This document shows, in pieces, positions 9,811-19,588 of a DNA stretch of 64,000 bases. Where the stretch lies: positions 248,001 through 312,000 of the forward strand of contig CAWEET010000021.1 in NCBI GenBank assembly GCA_963808165.1, written 5' to 3'. A program made the position numbers and the translations under genes. How positions within the stretch are numbered: position 1 is the first letter of the stretch; each line of letters opens with the position of its first letter. This DNA comes from Thiosocius sp963808165 (GTDB lineage: Bacteria > Pseudomonadota > Gammaproteobacteria > Chromatiales > Chromatiaceae). The notes under the pieces are model-generated. The model made no database searches. It saw only the letters and a list, made by a program, of their open reading frames with translations, and was not told the DNA's origin.

Positions 9811-9931
9811 GTCTTGTTGTCCTATCTCGCCGATGTATCGCCCGCTACTGATCAGTGCGCGGCTGGCTGCACGGGTTCGTTTTGCATGATTTGCTCGCCA
9901 TTGCCGGTCTGCTCCGTGTGGTGCCGCTTGG

Positions 9932-12205
9932 GTGGTGACGGGTCAAAGGCGAGGCGGCGGGTCTGAAACGTCCCCTACGGAAAGGCTTTTTCCTGAAGAG
10001 CCTGTGCCATCATCGGGGTCGGGCGACGCAAATGTCATAGGGGGACAGGTGTCGAGAGCGAGACTCATACTGCTTTTCACGATCATGCTGGCGATCACAG
10101 CGTTTTTTGCTTTCGATCTTGGGCGCTTTTTTGATTTGTCCTTCATCAGGGCGCAGCAGTCAGCGATAGAGGCGTATCGGCAGGACCACCCACTGCTCAC
10201 TGCGACCCTGTACTTCGTGATCTATGTCACTGTCACCGCCTTGTCCCTGCCTGGAGCGGTCATCATGACGCTGCTGGGTGGTGCCATCTTTGGCCTTGCC
10301 TGGGGCACGCTGATCATTTCCTTCGCCTCGACCATCGGCGCGACCCTGGCCTTTCTCGCCAGTCGTGTGCTGTTTCGCGAACCGGTGCAACGTCGTTTCG
10401 GCGAAAGGCTGCGGACGATCAACGAAGGTATGGCTCGCGAGGGGGCCTTGTACCTGTTCGCATTGCGCCTGGTCCCGATCTTTCCTTTCTTCGTCATCAA
10501 TCTGTTGATGGGGCTTACGCCGATCCGAACATGGACGTTCTACTGGGTCAGCCAGGTCGGCATGCTGGCTGCGACGCTGGTGTACGTGAACGCCGGCACC
10601 CAACTGGCCCAGATTCAAGATCTCGGTGGCGTGCTGTCGCCGGCATTGCTCGGTTCCTTTGCGCTGCTGGCGGCCTTCCCGCTGCTGGCCAGGCAGGCTG
10701 TGGCCTGGCTGGAGACACGCAAGCGCTATGCGCCCTGGAAACGCCAGCGACCGGAGAGATTCGACTACAACCTGGCGGTGATCGGTGCCGGCTCGGCCGG
10801 GCTCGTATCAGCCTATATCGGCGCAGCGGTGAAGGCGAAGGTGGCGCTGATCGAGCGCGATCGGATGGGTGGCGACTGCCTCAATACCGGGTGCGTACCG
10901 TCCAAGGCGCTGTTGCGCTCGGCCAGCTTTCTCGCCCAGGCGCGTCGGGCCGCTGAGCTGGGTATCCGCTCGGTTGATGTGGACGTCCGTTTCCGGGAAC
11001 TGATGCAGCGCGTGCAGCGCGTGATCAAGGCGGTCGAGCCGCACGACTCGGTCGAGCGTTACACCGAGCTGGGGGTTGACTGCGTGCAAGGCGCGGCGCG
11101 CGTCACATCTCCGTGGACGGTTGAGATATCGACGCCGGAGGGAACCCGGTCGATTTCGGCGCGCTCGCTGGTGATCGCCGCAGGCGCGCGGCCGTTCGTG
11201 CCTCCGATCCCCGGGCTCGAGGAAACGGGCTATCTGACCTCGGACACCGTGTGGGGCTTGCAGGAGCTGCCGCAGCGGCTGCTCGTGCTCGGCGGCGGGC
11301 CGATCGGCTGTGAACTTGCACAGGCGTTTGCACGCATCGGCTCGAAGGTCACGCAGCTGGAGATGTTGCCGCGACTGATGGTGCGCGAGGATCCCGAGGT
11401 GTCCGAGATAGTCATGCGGCGCCTCATCGACGACGGTATCGACGTGCGGCTCGGCACCAAGGCCCTGTCGTGCGGGATAGAGGACGGCGAGAAGATTCTC
11501 GTTACGGAGCATGCGCAGGGGCAGGCGAAAATACCCTTCGACGCCATCCTCATCGCTGTTGGGCGGATTGCCAACACCAAGGGCTATGGACTTGAGGAAC
11601 TCGGCATCGGCGTAACCGAACAGCGTACCCTCGAGGTCAATGCATTCATGCAGACGGCGTTTCCAAATATCTATGCCTGTGGCGATGTGGCCGGCCCTTA
11701 TCAGTTCACGCACACCGCCGCACACACCGCCTGGTATGCGGCGGTCAACGCCTTGTTCGGACGTTTTCGCAGGTTCCGCGTCGATTTTTCCGTGATCCCC
11801 TGGGCGACATTCACCGCGCCGGAGGTTGCACGGGTGGGACTGAACGAGACGGAGGCGAACGCCAAAGGGGTGAGCTACGAGGTGACCCGTTACCGGCTGG
11901 ACGAGCTCGATCGGGCGATTGCGGACGAGGCCGCGCATGGGCTGGTCAAGGTGCTCACGGTTCCAGGCAAGGACAGGATACTGGGTGCGACTATCGTCGG
12001 TGAGCATGCGGCTGACATGCTCATCGAGTTCATTCTTGCGATGCGCCATGGCATCGGCCTGAACGATATCCTCGGCACCATCCATATCTACCCGACCTGG
12101 GCCGAGGCGAACAAATATGTCGCGGGCAGCTGGAAGCGCGCGCATGCCCCGACACGGCTGTTGAACTGGGCGGCGCGTTATCATGACTGGGTGCGTGGTG
12201 GCTGA
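9932..12205 (+). CDS. TVP38/TMEM64 membrane domain fused to FAD disulfide oxidoreductase
   Basis: Residues about 45-260 are a DedA-like TVP38/TMEM64 membrane domain (GAVIMTLLGGAIFGLAWG, ALRLVPIFPFFVINLLMGL). From about 280 there is a class I pyridine nucleotide-disulfide oxidoreductase: FAD Rossmann motif VIGAGSAGLVSAY, redox-active CLNTGC, a second Rossmann GGGPIGCELA, the FAD motif YACGDVAG, and a dimerisation domain resembling mercuric reductase and dihydrolipoamide dehydrogenase. The C-terminal vicinal cysteines of true MerA are absent. The soluble part thus sits on the cytoplasmic face of a lipid-scramblase-like membrane anchor. A GTG at 10049 with an AGGGGGACAG ribosome site is a good alternative start (718 residues). 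Confidence 0.88.
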   Translation: MVTGQRRGGGSETSPTERLFPEEPVPSSGSGDANVIGGQVSRARLILLFTIMLAITAFFAFDLGRFFDLSFIRAQQSAIEAYRQDHPLLTATLYFVIYVTVTALSLPGAVIMTLLGGAIFGLAWGTLIISFASTIGATLAFLASRVLFREPVQRRFGERLRTINEGMAREGALYLFALRLVPIFPFFVINLLMGLTPIRTWTFYWVSQVGMLAATLVYVNAGTQLAQIQDLGGVLSPALLGSFALLAAFPLLARQAVAWLETRKRYAPWKRQRPERFDYNLAVIGAGSAGLVSAYIGAAVKAKVALIERDRMGGDCLNTGCVPSKALLRSASFLAQARRAAELGIRSVDVDVRFRELMQRVQRVIKAVEPHDSVERYTELGVDCVQGAARVTSPWTVEISTPEGTRSISARSLVIAAGARPFVPPIPGLEETGYLTSDTVWGLQELPQRLLVLGGGPIGCELAQAFARIGSKVTQLEMLPRLMVREDPEVSEIVMRRLIDDGIDVRLGTKALSCGIEDGEKILVTEHAQGQAKIPFDAILIAVGRIANTKGYGLEELGIGVTEQRTLEVNAFMQTAFPNIYACGDVAGPYQFTHTAAHTAWYAAVNALFGRFRRFRVDFSVIPWATFTAPEVARVGLNETEANAKGVSYEVTRYRLDELDRAIADEAAHGLVKVLTVPGKDRILGATIVGEHAADMLIEFILAMRHGIGLNDILGTIHIYPTWAEANKYVAGSWKRAHAPTRLLNWAARYHDWVRGG

Positions 12206-12272
12206 GCCGGTTTGGTGACTCGGCCGGATTCCGTCGCGAGGCCCTGGAGCGGCGTCAGTGAGGGTTAGGGGG

Positions 12273-12516
12273 AATGGCACTTACTTGGGAGCGCAAGCGA
12301 CAAGTTGGCCTGGTGATTCCAGTCATTTCTTTCGCAAATCGCCGTGAATACGTCCCTGTAGGCTCGACGGCGGCGTCCGTGCCGCCGACGTTTGCTCCAG
12401 AAACGACCGGGATCAGCTTAACTGGAATGGCACTTACTTGTGAGCGCAAGCGACAAATTGGCCTGGTGATTCCAATTTTCCAGCAACGACCGGGATCAGT
12501 TTAAGTCAGTGCCATT
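12273..12516 (+). repeat. Repeat C copy 1 with internal partial duplication
   Basis: The sequence starts with AATGGCACTTA and ends with AGTGCCATT, forming inverted ends. The first unit (12273 to about 12432) aligns along its length with the reverse complement of 58021-58183. Inside it is a GC-rich palindrome (GGCGGCGTCCGTGCCGCC). The left 50 bases reappear at 12426-12475, and the right-end segment ACGACCGGGATCAG occurs twice (near 12398 and 12486). This copy therefore carries a partial tandem duplication or a nested second element. No coding capacity was found. Confidence 0.75.
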
Positions 12517-12721
12517 GGGGTTAGCGGGAGACCAGGACCGTCCGCTTGACCGAACAGGGTTGCGGCGATCTGCGCGGTCACCAAGGACGGGCCAAGGCAC
12601 GAGGCAACCATAGGTGGTCAGGAGTTCGGCGCTGTGCCGCCGTTATCGTGTGGCGCTCGGAGGATGCCATGTGGCATGCTTGATTCATGTTCGACTCGAC
12701 TGTTGACGGGGCGGTCACGCC

Positions 12722-14023
12722 GTGATTAGGGCGGCTGTCCGATTGGCATTGCCTGCCGGTGCGATCCTCCTGGCGGCCGTGTTGGGTGGCTGCGCGTCGG
12801 TCGAGCCGCAGGCCGAGCCACTGGTGGTCGACTATCGGGAGCGGGCCGATTCGCGCAGCGAGGGCGGTGTGCGGGTGTCGACCAGTGTGCTCTCAGCCCA
12901 CGAGAGTCTCGCAGTCTACGGTGCCCCGCTCGCCGACGAAGGGATTCAGCCCGTCTGGATAGAGGTCGAGAACCATGACGATGTCGCCTACTGGCTGCTG
13001 TCGCCGGGGCTGGACCCGCATTTTTTCCCGGCCTCCGAGGCGGCTGAAGTGTTTGCGGGCCCTGAGGAGCGCGAGCTTGTCGAGAGGAAGTTCGCGGACC
13101 TGTCGTTCAAGAACCCGATCCCGCCTGGCGCCACGGTCTCCGGCTTCGTGCTCACGAACCTCGATGAAGGGGTGAAAATGGTCCAGGCGGATCTCTTCGC
13201 GAGTGGTCGACTGCGGGCCTTTTCCTTTCTCAGCACAGTACCCGGGTTCCGCGCCGATTATAAAGCGCGCGCAGTGTACCTGCGCAAAGGCAAAGCGCAG
13301 GAGACGATCACCGACTATACGGACGGCGACAGGTTTCGCGCGGCGCTGGCGGCATTGCCGTGCTGCGTGACCAACAAGCGAGGCACGCGCGACGGCGACC
13401 CCCTCAACCTGGTCGTGGTCGGCGGCCTGGACGACGCCTTTCCGGCGCTGGTGCGGCGCGGCTGGCGCCCGACCGAAGAGACCTGGTCCGGATCAGTGGC
13501 CAGGATGATCAATTCGGTGCTGTCTGGAGAGCGTTACCGCTATGCCCCGGTAAGCCCGCTGTATCTCTTTGGGCGGCCACAGGACTTTGCGCTGCAGCGG
13601 GCGCGCGACAATATTCACCAGCGTAATCATCTGCGGCTGTGGCTCAGCCCGATGCGCTTTCAGGGTAAGCCGGTGTGGGTGGGACAGATCAGCCGCGATA
13701 TCGGCAGCCGCTTGACCATCTATTCGCCCTATCTGACGACCCACAAGATCGATCCCGATGTAGACGAGGCTCGAACGGTTCTCACCGAAGACATGGCCTA
13801 CTCGCAGAATCTCGCGGCGTTCGGCCTGGTGGGCGGTGTCGGCGCAGCACCGAAGGACGTCCCGCGCAGAAATCTGACCAGGGACCCGTACTACACCGAC
13901 GGCTTTCGTGCAGTGCTGGTTTTCGATGCCCATCCCCGATCATTGGCCGAGATCGACGTTCTGCGCTGGGAGGGCCGCGCCGGCGGATACATTGAACAAT
14001 TCGGACAGGCCGGCAGCCAATGA
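12722..14023 (+). CDS. LssY_C domain lipoprotein, first paralogue
   Basis: This 433-residue lipoprotein (VLGGCAS lipobox) has an N-terminal conserved region (PVWIEVENHDDVAYWLLS, FKNPIPPGATVSGFV) and a C-terminal LssY-like domain. Diagnostic strings are GDPLNLVVVG, RRGWRPTE, SPLYLFGRPQD, PVWVGQISRDIG and IDPDVDEAR. LssY_C domains often accompany PAP2-type phosphatases and their biochemical role is not settled. The stop overlaps the start of the next paralogue by ATGA, and a third gene overlaps the same way, so all three are one operon. The start at 12722 is GTG and lies directly before the signal peptide. Outer-membrane or periplasmic location is expected. Confidence 0.85.
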   Translation: MIRAAVRLALPAGAILLAAVLGGCASVEPQAEPLVVDYRERADSRSEGGVRVSTSVLSAHESLAVYGAPLADEGIQPVWIEVENHDDVAYWLLSPGLDPHFFPASEAAEVFAGPEERELVERKFADLSFKNPIPPGATVSGFVLTNLDEGVKMVQADLFASGRLRAFSFLSTVPGFRADYKARAVYLRKGKAQETITDYTDGDRFRAALAALPCCVTNKRGTRDGDPLNLVVVGGLDDAFPALVRRGWRPTEETWSGSVARMINSVLSGERYRYAPVSPLYLFGRPQDFALQRARDNIHQRNHLRLWLSPMRFQGKPVWVGQISRDIGSRLTIYSPYLTTHKIDPDVDEARTVLTEDMAYSQNLAAFGLVGGVGAAPKDVPRRNLTRDPYYTDGFRAVLVFDAHPRSLAEIDVLRWEGRAGGYIEQFGQAGSQ

Positions 14024-15291
14024 CCGACATCAGCACATTTCCGATGGTTCGCTTGGCCTGTCGCCGCCGGGGATTGGGCGTGCTCTTGATGCTGGCTATC
14101 GGTCTGCTGCCGATGATGCTGGTCGGTTGCGCGACATGGGATGCACCTGCGCCGGTAGGTGCTGCTGAACTGCGGGCCCGGGCGGTAACCGAAACCGTCA
14201 GCGACGTTCGCCTCTCCGCAGCCGTGCTCGGCGCCGCTGACAGTCGCCAGCGCTTCGGCGCGGATGTCAACGCGACGGACATCCAGCCAGTGTGGGTCGA
14301 GGTGCAAAATGACAGCAGGGATGTGCTCTGGCTGCTGCATGCCGGCACGGATCCGGAGTACTTCTCACCGTTGGAAGTGGCATGGTCGTTCCATTCCTCG
14401 TTCGGTGGAGCGAACAACGCGGCGATCGACGAGCATTTCAATGCGCTCGCCTTTAAGAACCCGATCCCGCGCGGCGCGACGCGATCGGGCGTGATCTTTG
14501 CCAATCCGCATCACCGCACCCGGGTGCTCAATGTCGATCTGATCGGTCGTCACCGCTTGATTCCGTTCACCTTGTTCGTTCCGGTTCCCGACGATCCACC
14601 GGATTCCGAGGCGACGCAGTTGATTGAGCGTTACAGCGCTGTCCAGCCGGAAGACCTGCACGACCCCAACGCGCTGCGCGCGGCGTTGGCGCGCCTGCCC
14701 TGTTGCGGTACGTCAGCGGATGGCATGGAGCCGGGCGATCCGGTCAATCTGGTGTGGATCGGGGCGTTCACCGATATTGGTGCTGCGCTGCAACGCCGTG
14801 GTTTCCGGAGTGAGCGGGAGGCTATCGATGATGCACAGCGGCTGTTCGGCCGGCGTCCGGACATCGTCGGGCGCAAGGTGGGCCGCGACGGTATGCCGGC
14901 GCACTGGGTGCGCCTATGGGTCGCCCCCTTACGCTACCGTGGCCAGCCCGTATACTTGAGTCAGGTTGGCCGTCCGATGGGTGGACGGACTGCCGTCGGC
15001 GACGATGATGATCTGGTGCTGCATCCGAATGTGGATGAGGCGCGAAATCTCTTGGTGCAGGACCTCTTTTATTCGGGAGGTCTGGCCAAGTTGGGGTTTG
15101 TCGAGGGGAGTGGGGCAGTTGAGGTCGCACGGGCACAGGAAACTCCAGCGGACAGCCGCTATCATACCGACGGTTTGCGGGCGGTCGTGTTCTTCGTCAC
15201 CCGTCCGCTCGCTTTGTCCGATGTTGAACTGCTCGACTGGACCCCTTACCTGGCGCGCCGCGCGACCGATGCCGCCGCTACCGACAGATGA
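14020..15291 (+). CDS. LssY_C domain lipoprotein, second paralogue
   Basis: This 423-residue protein is a diverged paralogue of the preceding gene. Shared motifs include IQPVWVEVQND, LAFKNPIPRGATRSGV, the CCGT/CCVT cysteine pair, GDPVNLVWIG, RRGFR, VRLWVAPLRYRGQPVYL and HPNVDEARNLL. The SPLYLFGRPQD string of the first copy is degenerate here (only RLFGRRPD). The N-terminus is a lipoprotein signal (PMMLVGC). It overlaps both neighbours by four bases. The tandem arrangement suggests duplication followed by divergence, possibly into a hetero-oligomer. Confidence 0.85.
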   Translation: MTDISTFPMVRLACRRRGLGVLLMLAIGLLPMMLVGCATWDAPAPVGAAELRARAVTETVSDVRLSAAVLGAADSRQRFGADVNATDIQPVWVEVQNDSRDVLWLLHAGTDPEYFSPLEVAWSFHSSFGGANNAAIDEHFNALAFKNPIPRGATRSGVIFANPHHRTRVLNVDLIGRHRLIPFTLFVPVPDDPPDSEATQLIERYSAVQPEDLHDPNALRAALARLPCCGTSADGMEPGDPVNLVWIGAFTDIGAALQRRGFRSEREAIDDAQRLFGRRPDIVGRKVGRDGMPAHWVRLWVAPLRYRGQPVYLSQVGRPMGGRTAVGDDDDLVLHPNVDEARNLLVQDLFYSGGLAKLGFVEGSGAVEVARAQETPADSRYHTDGLRAVVFFVTRPLALSDVELLDWTPYLARRATDAAATDR

Positions 15292-16442
15292 ACAGCGATA
15301 GCGATCATGCCCAGGCCGATGATGCTGGCCGCCGATGCCGCGCCAAGCGAGGACTGCGCAGGAATAGCACCTGGACAGTCGTCGTTTCGATGGCAGCGGC
15401 GGTCCTTTTGGGTGGGTGCTCGACACCGCCACTGATGCCCTACACGGTAGCGACCCAACCGCTGGCACTGGTGCCTGCCGCGCAGGCGGGTGTGCGGGAC
15501 AAGCGGGGGCGCTTCCGCGAGATATTCTGTGAGGTCCTGGAGGCCCGGGCGGACGCGCTCCCCGACTATCGGCCTTGCGACGAGGCGCTGGCGCGCGTCG
15601 CTGGCGAGCCGGACGCGGCCGGCGATACCGTGGACCTTGGTCCCTCTCGGCGCGGGCTTGTCGCTGTCATGGTGCCCGGTGTTGGCTGGGACTGCTTCTC
15701 CGATTGGCTCGGCCACGATGACGCATATGCCGCTCATCTGCGCCAGTTCGGCTACGATCTGATTGTTCTGGATGTGGACGGGCTGTCGAGCAGCGCCAAC
15801 AACGCACGCCAGATCCGCGATGCGATCATGCGCATGCCCTTGCAGGGGCCCGAGCCGCGACTGGTGCTGATCGGCTATTCGAAAGGGGCCCCGGACATCC
15901 TGGAGGCGGTGGTGACCTACCCTGAGATCCGCGGCCGGGTCGCCGCCGTCGTCAGCGCTGCCGGTTCGATTGGTGGATCGCCGTTGGCGAATGATGCGAA
16001 GCAGTCAGAGCTGGGCTTGCTGGTGCACTGGCCCGGCGCGAAGTGCACCGCCGGTGACGGCGGCGCCCTCGACAGCCTGCGCCCGGCGACACGCAGGGCC
16101 TGGCTGGCGCAGAATCCCTTGCCGATGGATTTTCCCTACTATTCTCTTGTGACCTTCCCGCAGCCGGAACGCGTGTCCTCGATACTCAAACCCAGCTACA
16201 GCAAGCTCAGCCGGATCGATGGGCGCAACGACAGTCAGATGCTGTTCTACGACCAGGTGATCCCGGGCGGTTCGCTACTTGCCTATCTGAATGCGGATCA
16301 TTGGGCGCTGGCCGTGCCGATTGCCCGCTCGCATCCAATGCTCGGCGCCACGTTCGTCGACCATAACGACTTCCCGCGAGAGGCACTGCTCGAGGCGGTG
16401 CTGCGTTTCATTGAGCAGGATCTGCCCGCGCCCGCGGAGTGA
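15288..16442 (+). CDS. Alpha/beta hydrolase lipoprotein
   Basis: This 384-residue product has a lipoprotein-type signal (AAAVLLGGCST) after about 30 residues. An alpha/beta hydrolase core follows, with a nucleophile elbow GYSKGA, an oxyanion-region string MVPGVGWDCF and a late His in NADHWALAV. It closes the LssY_C operon through an ATGA overlap. Substrate is unknown; lipid esters or thioesters in the envelope would fit its location and partners. It converges on the RND permease gene with only eight bases between the two stops. Confidence 0.8.
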   Translation: MNSDSDHAQADDAGRRCRAKRGLRRNSTWTVVVSMAAAVLLGGCSTPPLMPYTVATQPLALVPAAQAGVRDKRGRFREIFCEVLEARADALPDYRPCDEALARVAGEPDAAGDTVDLGPSRRGLVAVMVPGVGWDCFSDWLGHDDAYAAHLRQFGYDLIVLDVDGLSSSANNARQIRDAIMRMPLQGPEPRLVLIGYSKGAPDILEAVVTYPEIRGRVAAVVSAAGSIGGSPLANDAKQSELGLLVHWPGAKCTAGDGGALDSLRPATRRAWLAQNPLPMDFPYYSLVTFPQPERVSSILKPSYSKLSRIDGRNDSQMLFYDQVIPGGSLLAYLNADHWALAVPIARSHPMLGATFVDHNDFPREALLEAVLRFIEQDLPAPAE

Positions 16443-16450
16443 CGGCAACG

Positions 16451-19400
16451 TCAGACCCGTTTCATCGGTGTCCCAGGCAGGCTACCGTTTGAGTGCCTGT
16501 CGATCTCTCCCAGCGCGTTGAAATCATCCAGGATGCAGTAGATCGCCGGCACCAGGAACAGCGCAATCAGGGTCGCCGACATCAGACCGAATGCAAGGCT
16601 TGCCGCCAGCGGAATCAAGATTTGTGCCTGCAGGCTTTTCTCGAGCAGTAGCGGTGTCAGCCCGGCGACGGTCGTGACCGAGGTCAGCAGGATCGGTCGA
16701 AAACGCGCAATCGCGGCGTGGCGCGCCGCCTTTCTGACCGGGATGCCAGCTGCGCGTTCGTCACGGATGAATACCACCAGCAGGATCGAATCATTGACCA
16801 CCACACCGAACAGGGAGGCCATGCCGACGATGCTCGGCAGGGTGAGGTCGAGTCCCAGGGCCATATGCCCGAAGACCACACCGATCAGCGCGGTGGGGAT
16901 TACCGACATCACGGTGATCGGCGCCAGATAGCCACGGAACTGCAACGCCAGCAGCATATAAACCCCGATCATACCGAGCAGGACGTTGCGCACGATGGAG
17001 CCGCCGGTCTTGGCGGATTCATCGCTCTGGCCCTGGATGTCGATCCGGACCGAGGGATGGCGTTCCAGCAACGTGGGGAAGATATCGGATTTGGCCGCAT
17101 TGAGCACTTCCTGTGCGTTGGCGCGGGCACGATCGACATCTCCCTGGACGGTAACGGTACGGCGGCCGTCGATGCGATTGATCCTCGCCCAGCCACGCGC
17201 CTCCTCCACCCGGACCACCTCGGGCAGCGGTATCAGTTTGTTCTCCGGGCCGACGATGGTCATCTGCTCGAGATCTGAGATGTCGTTGCGGTCAGCAGAT
17301 GCCATGCGCAGTTCCACCTCGTAGGTCTCGGGGCCGAGCGGAAACTCATCGGTCTTGAAGCCCTGGAAGGCTGCGCGCACCTGATCGGCGACATTATGGG
17401 CGTCGAGTCCAATGACCCCGGCACCGTCCTTGAGGGTCAGACGGTATTCGCGTTTGCCCGGGCGCAGGTCGTCGGCCAGGTCGGTAACGCCGTCGAAGCC
17501 ACTGAACCAGGCCTTGAGTTCCAGCGCCGCAGCCTTGATCTCGTCCAGATCCTTCCCGATCAGGCGGATGTCGATCGCGCGCCCCCCCGGCCCGATCGCC
17601 GGTTCCGAGAACTTGAGTGCAATGACATCCGGCATGCTGCCGGCCCGGTCACGCCAGCGGTTGCGAAAGTCGTCCAGCCCGCTGTTGCGTACCTCGGCGC
17701 TGAGCAGGTCGACCACGACACGCGCCACATGGGGGCCGGTCTCGTAGGCATCCGGGTTCTCGCCAAAAATCACGGTCAGGTTCTGAACCAGATCTTGACC
17801 TCCCGGCTGCTGCGTCTTCAGCTGTTCGTTAATGGTCCACACGGCGTCCTGCAGTTGTTGGACGATTTCCTCCGTTCTGGTCAGCGGGGTGCCCTGTGGG
17901 AGCAGCACGCGCGCCTCCACTACGTCGCCCTCGATGTCCGGAAAACCGGTGAACTTGAGTTTGCCGCCCACCGGCATCGCGATGGCGAACAGCATCAGCA
18001 TCAACACCAGTCCCAGCGTCAGGTAACGGTACTCGATGGACTTGTCCAGCACGGCGGCGAATCGGCGGTCACGAAAACTGGCGAAAGCGCGTTCGAATGC
18101 GGACCGAAAACGGCCCGGTTCGCTGTCGCGCATGTGCTGGAGTGAATGGCCGAGATGGCTGGGCAGGATCAGGAAGGCCTCGATCAGGCTCACCGTGATG
18201 ACCACGATCAACACGATTGGCAGGATCCGCAGGATCTGGCCGATTTCACCAGTGATAAAGGCCAGGGAACCGAACACCAGCACCGTGGTGGCAAAGGACG
18301 AGGCGATACCGGGCAAGACCTGGGTCACCCCGATCATCGCCGCCTGCATGGGTTGATCCCCCTTGTTCAGGCGCGAGGCGATGTTCTCGGCGATCACGAT
18401 GGCGTCGTCCATCAGCAGGCCGACACCGATCAGCAGTCCCACCATCGAGATCATATTGATCGTGACTCCCAGCATCGGCAGCACGAACAGCGCGCCGAGA
18501 AAGGACACCGGCAGTCCCATGGTGACCCAGAAGCTGTAGCGAAAACTGAAGAACAGCCACAACACCAGAAACACCGCAATCAGGCCCTGGGCGCCGTTGC
18601 GGGTGAGCATATTGAGGCGGTCACTGACGATCGAAGAGCGGTCCTGGGTCAGGGTGAGCCGGACGCCCGCCGGGACCCGCCGGTTCTCGTCGGCGACAAA
18701 CGCGCTGACCGCGGCATAGGCGGTGAGTATGTCCTGTGCACGGGTCTTCGTGATGTCGAGGATGGCTGCGCGTCTGCCGTTGAACAGGACCTTCTCCTCG
18801 TCCCGATCGAAGCGGTCGCTGATGGTCGCGATTTCACCCAGACGGATCGCCGCTCCGGTGTCGCCCGAGATGATCACCAGATCTTCGAATTCTGCGCTGG
18901 TCTTGCGCTGGTCGTCGAAGCGCAGCAGCACATTCTCCTGCTCTCCCAGCAGCTCGCCGGTCGGGCTGCCGACGCTCTGTCGTTGCAGCGCGTCGGCGAC
19001 ATCGGCCGCGGACAGCCCATATTGGCGCAGTGTCGGCGCGTCCACCTCGATGCGGATCTGATGGGTGGAGAAGCCCTTGATGGTCACCGTGGAGAACTGG
19101 CGCAGTGTCTGCAGGCGCGATTTCACGTCCTCGGCATAGGCCTTCAGCATAACCGGGTCCTCGGGCCCGGTGATCGCGATCGAAACCACCGCGTCGGTGC
19201 GGCCCAGTTCCTCGACGACCGGCAGCTCGGCCTGTTCCGGGAAGTCGTCGATCGCGTCAACCTCTGATTTCACATCATCGAGGAAACGCGTCATCCGTGC
19301 GCCTTCTCTCATCACCGCGGTGGCGATGCCGAGGCCTTCGCGGGCCTCGCAGCGCGTCTCGTCGATATCACTGATGCCGTCCAGCGCATCTTCGAGGCGG

Positions 19401-19588
19401 CGGCAGATCGCGTCCTCGACCTCGTCCGTGGTGGCGCCCTTGTAGACGACCCGGATTTCGACCTTGTCGTTCTGGATCTCCGGGAAGGTCTCGCGCTGCA
19501 CGCCCGGCAGGGCGACGACGCCAAGGATCATGATCGCGGCCATGAACAGGTTGGCCGCGGTCGGGTGACGGACAAACCAGGCGATCAA
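16451..19588 (-). CDS. RND efflux permease 1 (HAE1/AcrB type)
   Basis: At 1045 residues and about twelve membrane helices it is a full-length RND pump subunit. The N-terminus (WFVRHPTAANLFMAAIMI) and the paired aspartates in GVGLLMDDAIVIAEN, needed for proton relay in helix 4, are present. It takes substrates from the periplasm or inner-membrane leaflet and uses the proton gradient for export. It overlaps the adaptor gene by ATGA and is the last gene of the tetR-adaptor-permease operon. No outer-membrane channel gene is in the cluster, so a TolC-type partner must come from elsewhere. Confidence 0.93.
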   Translation of the reverse strand: MIAWFVRHPTAANLFMAAIMILGVVALPGVQRETFPEIQNDKVEIRVVYKGATTDEVEDAICRRLEDALDGISDIDETRCEAREGLGIATAVMREGARMTRFLDDVKSEVDAIDDFPEQAELPVVEELGRTDAVVSIAITGPEDPVMLKAYAEDVKSRLQTLRQFSTVTIKGFSTHQIRIEVDAPTLRQYGLSAADVADALQRQSVGSPTGELLGEQENVLLRFDDQRKTSAEFEDLVIISGDTGAAIRLGEIATISDRFDRDEEKVLFNGRRAAILDITKTRAQDILTAYAAVSAFVADENRRVPAGVRLTLTQDRSSIVSDRLNMLTRNGAQGLIAVFLVLWLFFSFRYSFWVTMGLPVSFLGALFVLPMLGVTINMISMVGLLIGVGLLMDDAIVIAENIASRLNKGDQPMQAAMIGVTQVLPGIASSFATTVLVFGSLAFITGEIGQILRILPIVLIVVITVSLIEAFLILPSHLGHSLQHMRDSEPGRFRSAFERAFASFRDRRFAAVLDKSIEYRYLTLGLVLMLMLFAIAMPVGGKLKFTGFPDIEGDVVEARVLLPQGTPLTRTEEIVQQLQDAVWTINEQLKTQQPGGQDLVQNLTVIFGENPDAYETGPHVARVVVDLLSAEVRNSGLDDFRNRWRDRAGSMPDVIALKFSEPAIGPGGRAIDIRLIGKDLDEIKAAALELKAWFSGFDGVTDLADDLRPGKREYRLTLKDGAGVIGLDAHNVADQVRAAFQGFKTDEFPLGPETYEVELRMASADRNDISDLEQMTIVGPENKLIPLPEVVRVEEARGWARINRIDGRRTVTVQGDVDRARANAQEVLNAAKSDIFPTLLERHPSVRIDIQGQSDESAKTGGSIVRNVLLGMIGVYMLLALQFRGYLAPITVMSVIPTALIGVVFGHMALGLDLTLPSIVGMASLFGVVVNDSILLVVFIRDERAAGIPVRKAARHAAIARFRPILLTSVTTVAGLTPLLLEKSLQAQILIPLAASLAFGLMSATLIALFLVPAIYCILDDFNALGEIDRHSNGSLPGTPMKRV

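Noticed and set aside
10808..12280. 490-codon open frame on the reverse strand
   Set aside because: It lies opposite the oxidoreductase gene, lacks domains and reflects the high GC third-position bias of the real gene.
18146..19267. 373-codon forward open frame
   Set aside because: Antisense to the RND permease; His/Gln/Asp-rich composition typical of a mirrored GC-rich gene.
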